Shown one piece after another: positions 47,277-55,276 of a stretch of 64,000 nucleotides of DNA. The DNA lies in NCBI RefSeq assembly GCF_900156315.1, contig NZ_FTNI01000005.1, forward strand, positions 124,001 to 188,000, read 5' to 3'. The stretch comes from Microbispora rosea (GTDB lineage Bacteria > Actinomycetota > Actinomycetes > Streptosporangiales > Streptosporangiaceae). Position 1 is the stretch's first letter. Each line of letters opens with the position of its first letter. Under the pieces are notes generated by a model that worked only from the letters and a program-made list of their open reading frames with translations, did no database searches and had not been told where the DNA came from. Both the position numbers and the translations under genes were made by a program.

Positions 47277-49043
47277 TCACCGCCCCAGTTGAGAGATCTT
47301 GTCCTTGAACAGCGTCGTCGCGATGGCCGCCTTGTGCGGCTGTCCCTTCAGGAACGCCTCGGCGAACTTGACCGCCTGATCGCGGGCGACCTTGCCCGGC
47401 ATGGGCGGCTCGTTCGGGTCGACGTCCACGTCCACCAGCGCCGGCCCCGGATGGGCGAGGGCCTGCCGTACGGCCTCGTTCACCTCGGCGGGGTCGGTGA
47501 CCTTGCGGCCGTAGCCGCCGCAGGAGCGGGCCCAGGCGGAGAAGTCGGAGGACGGCGCGCCGAACCTGACCCCGTGCTCGGGGTACCCCAGCACCATCTG
47601 CTCCCACAGGATCTGGCCGAGCGAGCCGTTGTTGTTCACCACCACGGTGATCGGCAGGCCGAGACGGGCCGCGGTGAGGAACTCGGCCATCAGCATCGCG
47701 AAGCCGCCGTCGCCGATGAACGCGATCACCTGCCGGTCGGGGTGGGCGAGCTGCGCCGCGATCGCGTACGGCAGGCCGGGGGCCATGGTGGCGAGGTTGC
47801 CCGACAGGTAGAACTCCCGGCCGCCGCGGATCGTCCAGTGCCGGGCCGCCCAGGTCGCGATCGTGCCGGAGTCGCAGGTGAGGATGGCGTCGTCGGAGGC
47901 GGCCCGGTCCACGCAGCCGATCAGGTACTGCGGGGCGATCGGGGCGCGCTCCGGGTTCTCCAGGGCGGCCATGTTCTCCCGCCATTCGGCCATGGCCTTC
48001 TGGTACTTCTCCAGGTGCGCCCGGTCGTCGGTGCGGTGCAGCAGCGGCAGCAGCGCGGCAAGCCCCTCCTTGGCGTCCCCGATCATCGGGACCTCGGTCG
48101 GCATTCGCACGCCCGCGCGGGCGGGGTCGGCGTCGATCTGCACGACGCGGACCTTGCCGGGCTCGGGCAGGTGCTTGGTGTAGGGGAAGTTGGTGCCGAC
48201 CATCAGCAGGGTGTCGCAGTCCTCGACCAGCTCCTCGCCCGGCTTCGTGCCGAGCAGGCCGATCCCGCCCACCGCGTACGGCGAGTCGTCGGGGATGACC
48301 GCCTTGCCGGGGAGCGTCTTGATCACGGGGGCGCCCAGCGTCTCGGCGACGGCCAGCACCTCCTCGCGGGCGTGCAGGGCGCCGGCGCCGGCCAGGATCG
48401 CGGGCCGCCGGGCCGCGTTGAGCACCTCGGCGGCCGCCCTCAGGTCCTCCTGGCGCGGCACGCCGGGCGGGGACAGGTAGACGGGGGCGGTCGCGGGCGG
48501 CCGCGCGGGGGCGACGTGCTGGTAGGGGTCGGCGTCGGCGGGGGCCACCTGGACGTCGTTGGGCAGGCACAGGTGGGCGACCCCGCGGCGCGCGTACGCC
48601 GTGCGGATCGCGATGTCCACCACCCCCGGCAGCTGGGCCGGGTTGTCCACCACGAGGTTGTATTCGGCCACGTCCTCGTACAGCCGGTCGAGGTGGACCT
48701 CCTGCTGGTAGCCGGTGCCCAGCACGCTGGTCTCCTGCATGCCCGTGATGGCCAGCACCGGCTGGTGGTCGAGCTTGGCGTCGTACAGGCCGTTGAGCAG
48801 GTGGATCCCGCCGGGGCCCGAGGTGGCCAGGCACACCCCGATGCGACCGGTGGCCTTCGCGTGCGCGGCCGCCATGAACGCGGCCGCCTCCTCGTGATGC
48901 ACCAACACGAACCGGACACGGTCGGATTGGCGGCGCAGCCCTTCCATGATGCCGTTGATGCCGTCACCGGGAAGCCCGAAGACGGTGTCGACACCCCAGT
49001 CGGCGAGCCGCCTGATGAGTACTTCTGAGGCGATTTCCGTCAT
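47277..49043 (-). CDS. TPP-dependent pyruvate oxidase/dehydrogenase (PoxB-like)
   Basis: A 588-residue thiamine-diphosphate enzyme with the three-domain acetolactate synthase/pyruvate oxidase layout. The catalytic Glu is in HHEEAAAF (51-52), the middle domain has ILAGAGALHAREEV, and the TPP motif is GDGGFAMLMAEFL followed by VVNNN. The sequence follows the pyruvate oxidase/quinone-dependent pyruvate dehydrogenase branch, but acetolactate synthase-like activity cannot be excluded by eye. It heads an operon with the Fe-S dehydrogenase and MarR genes. It is divergent from the enolase-family gene across a 103-base promoter region. Confidence 0.85.
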   Translation of the reverse strand: MTEIASEVLIRRLADWGVDTVFGLPGDGINGIMEGLRRQSDRVRFVLVHHEEAAAFMAAAHAKATGRIGVCLATSGPGGIHLLNGLYDAKLDHQPVLAITGMQETSVLGTGYQQEVHLDRLYEDVAEYNLVVDNPAQLPGVVDIAIRTAYARRGVAHLCLPNDVQVAPADADPYQHVAPARPPATAPVYLSPPGVPRQEDLRAAAEVLNAARRPAILAGAGALHAREEVLAVAETLGAPVIKTLPGKAVIPDDSPYAVGGIGLLGTKPGEELVEDCDTLLMVGTNFPYTKHLPEPGKVRVVQIDADPARAGVRMPTEVPMIGDAKEGLAALLPLLHRTDDRAHLEKYQKAMAEWRENMAALENPERAPIAPQYLIGCVDRAASDDAILTCDSGTIATWAARHWTIRGGREFYLSGNLATMAPGLPYAIAAQLAHPDRQVIAFIGDGGFAMLMAEFLTAARLGLPITVVVNNNGSLGQILWEQMVLGYPEHGVRFGAPSSDFSAWARSCGGYGRKVTDPAEVNEAVRQALAHPGPALVDVDVDPNEPPMPGKVARDQAVKFAEAFLKGQPHKAAIATTLFKDKISQLGR

Positions 49044-49089
49044 ATGTGCCGCGCTGCCCCTGGAATGGGAAGCCGAACACTCACCGCAT

Positions 49090-49102
49090 GGAAAATCTTT
49101 CC
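49090..49102. promoter_or_regulatory. Small inverted repeat in divergent promoter region
   Basis: GGAAA, three bases, TTTCC, lying between the divergent TPP enzyme and enolase-family genes. It could be a site for the MarR protein encoded in the operon, but the arms are only five bases. Confidence 0.3.
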
Positions 49103-49146
49103 TCCGATCCAGAGTCGTGGGGTCACGCCCGGGTAGGGAGACGCGC

Positions 49147-49191
49147 GTGATCAGCGACCTCGTGATCAGGGACCTCGTGATCAGGGACCTC
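49147..49191. repeat. Triple 15-bp repeat carrying the start codon
   Basis: GTGATCAGCGACCTC then two copies of GTGATCAGGGACCTC, in frame, so three GTG codons are candidate starts. Only the first has a ribosome site at proper distance. Confidence 0.85.
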
Positions 49192-50265
49192 CACGTGTCG
49201 GCCTACCGCGTGCCGACCGACCGCCCGGAGGCCGACGGCACGCTGAGCTGGGACGCGACCACGATGGTGGTGGTCCGCGCGGACGCCGGCGAGACGGCCG
49301 GGCTCGGCTGGACCTACGCGCCCGCCGCCGCCGCGACGATCGTCACGGACCTGCTCGCGCCCGTGGTGCGCGGCGGAGACCCCATGGACGTGCCGGGCCT
49401 GTGGACCGCGATGGTCCGCCGGGTGCGCAACGCGGGCCGCACGGGCGTCGCGGGATACGCGATCTCCGCGGTCGACGTCGCGCTCTGGGACCTCAAGGCC
49501 CGGCTGCTCGGTGTGCCGCTCGCCCGCCTGTTCGGCCTGGCCGGACCGTCCGTGCCCGTGTACGGCTCGGGCGGGTTCACCACGTACGACGACGACGTCA
49601 CGACGGCGCAGCTCGCGCACTGGGTGCACGAGCAGGGCATCCCCCGCGTCAAGATCAAGATCGGGGAGTCCGCGGGCGCCGCGCCCGCCCGCGACCTGCA
49701 CCGCGTCGCGCTCGCCCGCCGGGTCATCGGGGACGCCGCCGAGCTGTACGTGGACGCCAACGGCGGCTACGGCGCGAAACAGGCCGTGCGGCTGGAACGC
49801 CGGATGCGCGACCACGACGTGCGGTGGTTCGAGGAGCCGGTGTCCTCCGACGACCTGGCCGGGCTGCGCCTGGTGCGCGAGCGGTCCGAGGCCGACGTCG
49901 CGGCCGGCGAGTACGGCGGCGACCTCGTCTACTTCACCCGCATGTGCGCGGCGGGCGCGGTCGACTGCCTGCAGATCGACGCGACCCGCTGCGGCGGCTA
50001 CACGGGCTGGTCGGGCGCGGCGGCGATCGCCGCCGGGCACGGGCTCGAGGTGTCGGCGCACTGCGCGCCCAACCTGCACGCGCCCGTCGCCGCGGCGACC
50101 CCGAACCTGCGCCACATGGAGTGGTTCCACGACCACGTGCGCATCGAGGGCGACCTGTTCGACGGCGCGGCCGACCCCACGGGAGGCGCCGTGCGCCCGC
50201 CGGACGCGCCCGGTCACGGCCTGACGCTGCGCGCCGACGTGGCCGAGCCCTACCGCGTCGCCTAG
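49147..50265 (+). CDS. Enolase-superfamily (mandelate racemase type) enzyme
   Basis: A 372-residue member of the mandelate racemase/muconate cycloisomerase group. KxK is Lys169-Ile-Lys171, metal ligands are Asp203 (YVDANGGY), Glu229/230 (WFEEPV) and Glu255 (GEYGGD), and the Asp278/His305 pair (QIDATRCGGY, SAHCAPNL) fits the mandelate racemase subgroup. It probably abstracts the alpha-proton of a sugar acid or similar substrate. GTG at 49147 has AGGGAG upstream. The first 15 codons are three copies of one 15-base unit, each beginning with GTG. The stop codon lies at the edge of a possible mobile-element end. Confidence 0.88.
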   Translation: MISDLVIRDLVIRDLHVSAYRVPTDRPEADGTLSWDATTMVVVRADAGETAGLGWTYAPAAAATIVTDLLAPVVRGGDPMDVPGLWTAMVRRVRNAGRTGVAGYAISAVDVALWDLKARLLGVPLARLFGLAGPSVPVYGSGGFTTYDDDVTTAQLAHWVHEQGIPRVKIKIGESAGAAPARDLHRVALARRVIGDAAELYVDANGGYGAKQAVRLERRMRDHDVRWFEEPVSSDDLAGLRLVRERSEADVAAGEYGGDLVYFTRMCAAGAVDCLQIDATRCGGYTGWSGAAAIAAGHGLEVSAHCAPNLHAPVAAATPNLRHMEWFHDHVRIEGDLFDGAADPTGGAVRPPDAPGHGLTLRADVAEPYRVA

Positions 50266-50505
50266 AGGGTGTTTCATCGCGAAAGGTAGCGAAAGGTGTC
50301 GTTTCTGCTGTGCGGGAACGCAGTCCTGTCGGCGGTGGTGGATCAGCAGCGCGACGAGATCAAAAGAACTAAGGGGGTCAGTGGTGGAGGTAGTTATCCC
50401 GAGTGAGCCCGCTGGGAACCCTGATCTCGAACGATGGCCTGGGCGACCAGGATGTACGCCCAACGCAAGGCCACCGCGCTCGCAGCACGCTGACGGTGAG
50501 GCTCG
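50266..50505. other. Gap with possible insertion-sequence end
   Basis: No gene is convincing here. The stretch starts with a CTAG at the enolase-family stop and then AGGGTGTTTCATCGCG, which looks like an IS5-type terminal sequence, followed by a doubled GCGAAAGGT. It is less GC-rich than its flanks and has stops in all frames. The identification as an IS remnant is a guess from general appearance. Confidence 0.3.
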
Positions 50506-51654
50506 TCAGAACTGGGTCTCCGCATCAACGATCGCAACCGCTCTGATCTCCTTCTCTGTCGTTCCATCCACGTGACGTAGGTCCGCGCCGCTCAGGTTCG
50601 CGCCGTCCAGGTTCGTGCTGTACAGGTGCGCGCCGTTCAGGTTCGCGCCGCGCAGGTCCGCGCCGCTCAGATTCGCGAACAGGCGCGCGCGGCTCAGGTA
50701 TGCGCCGGTCAGGTTCGCGCCGGTCAGATCCGCGCCGTCCAGGTGGGCGTCGGTCAGGTTCGCGCGGCTCAGGTAGGCGTCGGTCAGGTTCGCGCCGGTC
50801 AGATCCGCGCCGCGTAGGTAGGCCCCACTCAGGTCCGCTTGGGGAATACGGATGTTGTTCAGGTTAGGCCTGTGGGCATCCAAGCGGGTGTTTCGGCGGC
50901 CGATGATGGTGAGGGCTGCCTGGACATCGGTGTCGGGCTGAGCGGGTAGTTTGGCCGCTGTGACGCTGGGTTTGGGATCGTGCTCGCGGACGAACGCAGC
51001 GAGCACGTCGTAGACGGTCTGGTGGTCACGCGGCGAGTCTGTTGCGATCCTTTCTAGGGCGTACAGGCCGCCGAGCCGGACGTCCAGCCTGTCGGAGCCG
51101 ATCTGCTCGATCGCCTTGGTGTAGCGGTCGGTGATCTGTCCTTGTTCAGCGGTGCGCTGAGCTTGGCGGGAGGCGTCCAGCGACTGGGCCGTGTACCACA
51201 AGCCTTGCCCGGTGAAGATAACGCCGCCGATCACGACCAGGCCGGTGGCGGCCTGGATCAGGGTGTGCCGCGCGGCGTTGACGGCCTCGACGCGCTCGGT
51301 TGCGGTCATTTGCTGGCGTTCGGTTTGGGTGAGCGGGTGAGGTTCCCCGGCTAGGCGGCGGGCGGCGGGCCCGATCAGCAGGGCGATGCCGAGCGCGGAG
51401 GCCCCTGCCAGGGAAATCCCCGCAAGCGTCCATCGGCCCCAGTCGGGAATGTTCAGCGTTTGGGACGCCCAGGCAGTGACCGCGATCATCACCAGCAGAG
51501 GAACCAGCCACAGTAATCGTCGCTTCCACGATGTTGGCGGCGCCGCGACCGGTTGAGGCACCGGGGGCTCGCTTCGGGCTGCTCGACGCGCTTTGGCGGC
51601 AGCCGCGGCTGCGAGGACTTGCCGGGCCGGAGGCTGAGGCCGTCTGGATGACAT
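50506..51654 (-). CDS. Pentapeptide-repeat membrane protein
   Basis: A 382-residue protein. An Ala/Arg/Pro-rich N-terminus is followed by three hydrophobic segments (about 44-60, 75-96, 130-155) and a linker with the segment [21 protein letters not shown]. About 17 pentapeptide repeats of the A(D/N)LxG type follow, forming a right-handed beta-helix. The QIGS...[11 protein letters not shown] segment is common in actinobacterial pentapeptide proteins of unknown function. GC is lower than flanking genes, suggesting acquisition. The start could instead be the ATG at 51735; 51654 is chosen since it avoids overlap with the phage-like fragment. Confidence 0.8.
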   Translation of the reverse strand: MSSRRPQPPARQVLAAAAAAKARRAARSEPPVPQPVAAPPTSWKRRLLWLVPLLVMIAVTAWASQTLNIPDWGRWTLAGISLAGASALGIALLIGPAARRLAGEPHPLTQTERQQMTATERVEAVNAARHTLIQAATGLVVIGGVIFTGQGLWYTAQSLDASRQAQRTAEQGQITDRYTKAIEQIGSDRLDVRLGGLYALERIATDSPRDHQTVYDVLAAFVREHDPKPSVTAAKLPAQPDTDVQAALTIIGRRNTRLDAHRPNLNNIRIPQADLSGAYLRGADLTGANLTDAYLSRANLTDAHLDGADLTGANLTGAYLSRARLFANLSGADLRGANLNGAHLYSTNLDGANLSGADLRHVDGTTEKEIRAVAIVDAETQF

Positions 51655-51727
51655 CTCACCATTGCACTCTGCCCAGTTCAGCGGTGCGTGAAGGGCGACG
51701 AAAACGTGACTCGGGGGACGCATCCAG

Positions 51728-51912
51728 GTGATCATCCCGGTTGCTCCAGACGCGTACGCGCTGCGGCTGGTGGCCTACAGGCCGAACGGGGCGAGGCTGG
51801 GCACGCTACCGCAACACCTCGGCTTTGAGGTCGGTCTGCCACTGAATGACGTGCCGTCGCTCAAGTTGGACTACCCGGCCGGCGGGCTGAACGCGGAGCT
51901 TATGGAAAGGGG
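51728..51912 (+). pseudogene. Truncated phage tail-like gene fragment
   Basis: A GTG-started frame gives about 60 sensible residues, including [27 protein letters not shown] and a stretch ending AELME, then turns into the shadow of the response-regulator gene. The pattern resembles the N-terminus of Gp37-like minor tail proteins of siphophages (by memory, not searched). The rest of the gene is missing, so it is a prophage or tailocin scar. Confidence 0.45.
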
Positions 51913-51949
51913 CAGGACGGGAAACAGCGGCGCCGCCGCGACGGCCGCG

Positions 51950-52645
51950 TCAGCCGTCCGCGCCGAGCGGGTCGTCGAGCAGCCCGGCGTCGTGGACGAG
52001 CAGGGCGATCTGGACGCGGTTGTTGAGCCCGAGCTTGGCGAGGACGCTCGACACGTGCGTCTTGACGGTGGGGACGCTGAGGTGCAGCAGGGCGCCGATC
52101 TCGGCGTTCGGCCTGCCCTGGCCGACCGCCAGCGCGATCTCCCGTTCCCGGTCGTTGAGCAGTGCCAGGCGCTCCCGGGCGCGGGCCCTGCGCCGGTCCT
52201 GTCCGTCCTCGGCGACCCGGGCGATGAGCCGCCGGGTCACCGCCGGGGACAGGACCGGGTGGCCGGCGGCCACCCGGCGGATGGCCTCCACGATCTCGCC
52301 CGGCGGGGTGTCCTTCAGCAGGAACCCGGCGGCCCCCGCGCGCAGGGCCCGCAGCACGTGCTCGTCGGCGTCGAAGGTGGTCAGCACGATCACCTCGGGC
52401 GCGCCGTCGCGGGCGCGCAGCGCCTCAGTGGCGGCCAGGCCGTCCATCACCGGCATCCGGATGTCCATCAGCACCACGTCGGGGCGGTGCCGACCGGCCA
52501 GCGGCAGCACCTCGGCGCCGTCCCCGGCCTGGGCGAGGACGCGGATGTCCGGGGCGCCGCCGAGCATCATCTCCAGCCCGGCCCGGACCAGGGGATCGTC
52601 GTCGGCGATGAGAACGCCGATCGGTGCGGCTTCTGGCGCGATCAT
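51950..52645 (-). CDS. NarL/LuxR-type response regulator
   Basis: A 231-residue regulator with an N-terminal receiver (acidic ADDDP, phosphoacceptor Asp in VVLMDIRMPVMDG, Thr in VLTTFD, Lys in LLKDTPP) and a C-terminal LuxR helix-turn-helix (LLNDREREIALAVGQG, NAEIGALLHLSVPTVKTHVSSVL). ATG overlaps the kinase stop (ATGA). The pair is divergent from two membrane-protein genes across a perfect inverted repeat. Confidence 0.93.
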   Translation of the reverse strand: MIAPEAAPIGVLIADDDPLVRAGLEMMLGGAPDIRVLAQAGDGAEVLPLAGRHRPDVVLMDIRMPVMDGLAATEALRARDGAPEVIVLTTFDADEHVLRALRAGAAGFLLKDTPPGEIVEAIRRVAAGHPVLSPAVTRRLIARVAEDGQDRRRARARERLALLNDREREIALAVGQGRPNAEIGALLHLSVPTVKTHVSSVLAKLGLNNRVQIALLVHDAGLLDDPLGADG

Positions 52646-53835
52646 GCAGGCCACGGTAGCCAGGCCCGCACGCGCCAGCCACCCGGGCCCCCGTCGCCGT
52701 CGCCGCGCACGGGCCCGTGCTCCAGCCGTCCCCCTGCCAGCGTGACGCGCTCGGCCAGGCCGGCGAGGCCGTGGCCCCCACCGGCGGCGTCCGCTGCGAC
52801 GGCGGCGGGGACGTCGTTGACCACATCGACCGTCAGGCCCTCGCCGGGCGCCCCGGTCACCCGTACGCGGACCTCGGCTCCCTGCGCGTGCTTGCGCGCG
52901 TTGGTGAGGGCCTCCTGCACGACGCGGTAGGCGGTGCGGCCCGTCCGGTCCGGGATCGACTCGCGCGGGCCGAGGTCGTCGCGCAGGTCCACCCGCATGC
53001 CGGCCCGGCCCGACTCCGCGACGAGCTGTTCCAGGTCGGCCAGGGTGGGCAGGCCGGGCCGCTCCGGCGCGGACGGCTCGCCGGTCGGGGCGCGCAGCAC
53101 GCCGATCACCTCGCGCAGGTCCTGCAGGGCCTGGTGGGCGCTCTGCCTGATCACCCGCGCCGCGCGGGCCACGTCGGCGGGGTCGGCGCCGGGGTTGAAC
53201 TCCAGCGCCCCCGCGTGCACGCTGAGCAGCGACAGCCGGTGGCCGAGCACGTCGTGGATCTCACGGGCGATCGCCTCGCGCACCTGGTGCTGCACCCGCT
53301 CGGCCCGCAGCCTCGCCTCGGTCTCCATCCGGGCCGCGCGGTCGCGCTGGGCCAGCACCAGCCGCCGCCGGTGGTGGACGAACAGCCCCCAGCCGACCGC
53401 CGCGCCCTGAAGGGCCAGGCCCAGCGTCAGCAGCGCGAGCGGCGGCATGTCCGGGTCGGGGCGCAGATAGGTGAAGACGACCGCGGCGAGGACGCTGAGC
53501 GCGAACACCGTGCCCGAGGTCCGCGGGCGGCGGTGAACCGCGACGGAGAAGAGCGCGGCCAGCATGGGGCCCGCGATCATCTCGAAGACGGCCGACAGCG
53601 CGACGAGCGTCACCGCGAGCCCGACCGGCCACCTGCGGCGCAGCCACAACGCCGCGCAGCCGAGCATGCTCACGACTTGGTCGAGGGTGAACAGCCACGC
53701 CGGCGGCAGGGGTGCGGCGTGCAGACGCTCCACCGACGTGTAGAAGCCGAAGGCGACGGCGAGCACGAACATCGCCGTGTCCACGAGCCAGTCGCGCCGG
53801 CTTCGCCGGTGCCGGGGGGCGGCGGGGGAATCCAT
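52642..53835 (-). CDS. Sensor histidine kinase (NarX/DesK type)
   Basis: A 397-residue membrane kinase. Several hydrophobic segments fill the first ~165 residues. The HisKA_3 dimerisation domain has the phosphorylated His in AREIHDVLGHRLS, and the ATPase domain has NARKHA (N-box-like) and GHGLAGLAERV. The ATG at 53835 lies in the loop of a small hairpin whose stem contains the G-rich ribosome site. The frame extends upstream without a better start. Confidence 0.9.
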   Translation of the reverse strand: MDSPAAPRHRRSRRDWLVDTAMFVLAVAFGFYTSVERLHAAPLPPAWLFTLDQVVSMLGCAALWLRRRWPVGLAVTLVALSAVFEMIAGPMLAALFSVAVHRRPRTSGTVFALSVLAAVVFTYLRPDPDMPPLALLTLGLALQGAAVGWGLFVHHRRRLVLAQRDRAARMETEARLRAERVQHQVREAIAREIHDVLGHRLSLLSVHAGALEFNPGADPADVARAARVIRQSAHQALQDLREVIGVLRAPTGEPSAPERPGLPTLADLEQLVAESGRAGMRVDLRDDLGPRESIPDRTGRTAYRVVQEALTNARKHAQGAEVRVRVTGAPGEGLTVDVVNDVPAAVAADAAGGGHGLAGLAERVTLAGGRLEHGPVRGDGDGGPGGWRVRAWLPWPA

Positions 53836-53844
53836 ATCCCCCGC
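53822..53844 (-). promoter_or_regulatory. Hairpin enclosing the kinase start codon
   Basis: GCGGGGGA and TCCCCCGC arms (8 bp) flank a 7-base loop containing the ATG. The ribosome site GGGGGA is inside the stem, so the fold would dampen initiation. Confidence 0.5.
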
Positions 53845-53893
53845 AGCGTACGACGTGGCGGAGGGCGTCTTCACCGCCGTGCGGCGAGACCAT

Positions 53894-53922
53894 ACCGAAG
53901 TCGGGGGCCGTCCGACTTCGGT
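53894..53922. promoter_or_regulatory. Perfect 11-bp inverted repeat between divergent genes
   Basis: ACCGAAGTCGG, 7 bases, CCGACTTCGGT. It lies between the sensor kinase start and the membrane-protein start, and is a good candidate operator for the response regulator or another dimeric regulator. Confidence 0.6.
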
Positions 53923-54015
53923 CGGCGCCGACGCCGTACGCAGGAGACCTTCGCCGGACGGGAGCATGCCGACGCCCGATCCCCGGCGGGTCCGCCGGTC
54001 CCTAGCGTCGGGGCC

Positions 54016-54249
54016 ATGCGTGAAGTCATCCGGCTCGCCGGGGCGTTCCTGGTCGCCGCGGGCATCAGCGGCACCATCGACCACCTGGCCGTGCAGCCGT
54101 TCTGGGGCGCGATACTGAACGTCTTCAACCGCCAGGTCATCCCGCGGCTGTCCTTCCTCACCGGCTACGAGATCTACGCCAACCTGCTCGTCGCGGTCGT
54201 CGGCGCCGTCGTCCTCGCCGCCGCGTGGAGGCGGGATGAAGACGCGTGA
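54016..54249 (+). CDS. Small membrane protein, unknown function
   Basis: A 77-residue protein with two hydrophobic segments (about 5-22 and 50-69) and a short acidic end (RRDEDA). No family is recognised. Its stop overlaps the start of the next membrane-protein gene by 14 bases, so the two are co-translated and probably act together. It is divergent from the sensor kinase. Confidence 0.7.
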   Translation: MREVIRLAGAFLVAAGISGTIDHLAVQPFWGAILNVFNRQVIPRLSFLTGYEIYANLLVAVVGAVVLAAAWRRDEDA

Positions 54250-55246
54250 TCCACGCCGTCTCGCCATGGCGGCCGGGCTCCTGGTGCTGGCGCCGATGTG
54301 CGCCGAGTACGTCACGGGTTACGACGACAGCACGGGCGACCCGCTCGCGCTCGCCGCGGGCCTGCTGATCTTCGGCCCGCTGTACGGCGCGCCCGCGCTG
54401 CTCATCCGTGAGACGGCCCGCCGCCTGGGCATGTCCTGGCCGGGCATCCTCGCTCTCGCGGCGGCCTTCGGCGTGCTGCAGGCCGGCGTCGTCGACCAGT
54501 CCCTGTTCAGCGAGGGCTATCGGGACATCCCCTACTGGGAGGAGATGGTCCGCCCGACGTACGTCGCGCCGCTCGGACTGGCGGCCCACACCACGCTGTC
54601 CTTCGTCGCGGGCCACGCGGTCTGGAGCTTCGGGGTGTCGATCGCGCTGACGGAGGGGCTGAACCCGCGGCTGTCGCGCACGCCCTGGCTGCGGACGCCC
54701 GGACTGGTCACGGCCGCGGCGCTGTACCTCGCGGCTGCGGCGCTGGTCCTGCGCGACCACCTGCGGACCGAGGACGAGCACGCCGCGGCCGCCCAGATCG
54801 GGGGATCGCTGGCCGCCGTCGCGCTGCTCGTCCTCTTCGCGCTGAGCCGGCGATCACGGGACCCCGTCGTGCGGAACGGTGCCGTGCGGAACGGCGCCGT
54901 GCGGGACGGTGCCGCGCCCCGGCCGATCGCCGTGGCGGCGGGCGGCCTGGTCGCGGGCCTGGTCTTCGACTTCCTGCCGTCGACCTGGGCCGGGGTCGCG
55001 GCCGGGCTCGCGGTGATCGCATTGTGCGGCGCGGCCGCCGTCCGCCTCGCCCGCTCGCCGGAGTGGACGATTCGTCACGCCGCCGCGCTCGCCGCCGGAG
55101 CCCTGACCGCGCGTGCGGCGGTCGGCTTCTTCGCGGTACCGCTGGGAGAGGTCCCGACGGTCGCCAAGTATGCGCACAACGTCGCGTTCGTCGTGGGTGC
55201 GGTGCTGCTCGGCGCCCTGGCGGCGCGGCGCCGGGGCGCCGCGTGA
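54236..55246 (+). CDS. Polytopic membrane protein, unknown function
   Basis: A 336-residue protein with about eight to nine transmembrane helices. Conserved-looking features are LAPMCAEYVTGY near the start, GPLYGAPALLIRETARR and VVDQSLFSEGYRD. These resemble a poorly described family of actinobacterial membrane proteins, not a known transporter. A cytosolic loop contains three copies of a five-residue VRNGA repeat. Possibly the output of the divergent two-component system (inference). Confidence 0.75.
   Translation: MKTRDPRRLAMAAGLLVLAPMCAEYVTGYDDSTGDPLALAAGLLIFGPLYGAPALLIRETARRLGMSWPGILALAAAFGVLQAGVVDQSLFSEGYRDIPYWEEMVRPTYVAPLGLAAHTTLSFVAGHAVWSFGVSIALTEGLNPRLSRTPWLRTPGLVTAAALYLAAAALVLRDHLRTEDEHAAAAQIGGSLAAVALLVLFALSRRSRDPVVRNGAVRNGAVRDGAAPRPIAVAAGGLVAGLVFDFLPSTWAGVAAGLAVIALCGAAAVRLARSPEWTIRHAAALAAGALTARAAVGFFAVPLGEVPTVAKYAHNVAFVVGAVLLGALAARRRGAA
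54869..54913. repeat. Three 15-bp repeats in membrane-protein gene
   Basis: GTGCGGAACGGTGCC and two near-identical copies, in frame, encode VRNGA, VRNGA and VRDGA in a loop between membrane helices. Confidence 0.8.
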
Positions 55247-55276
55247 CCCGGCGTGACCCGCCGTGACCCGGCGCGT

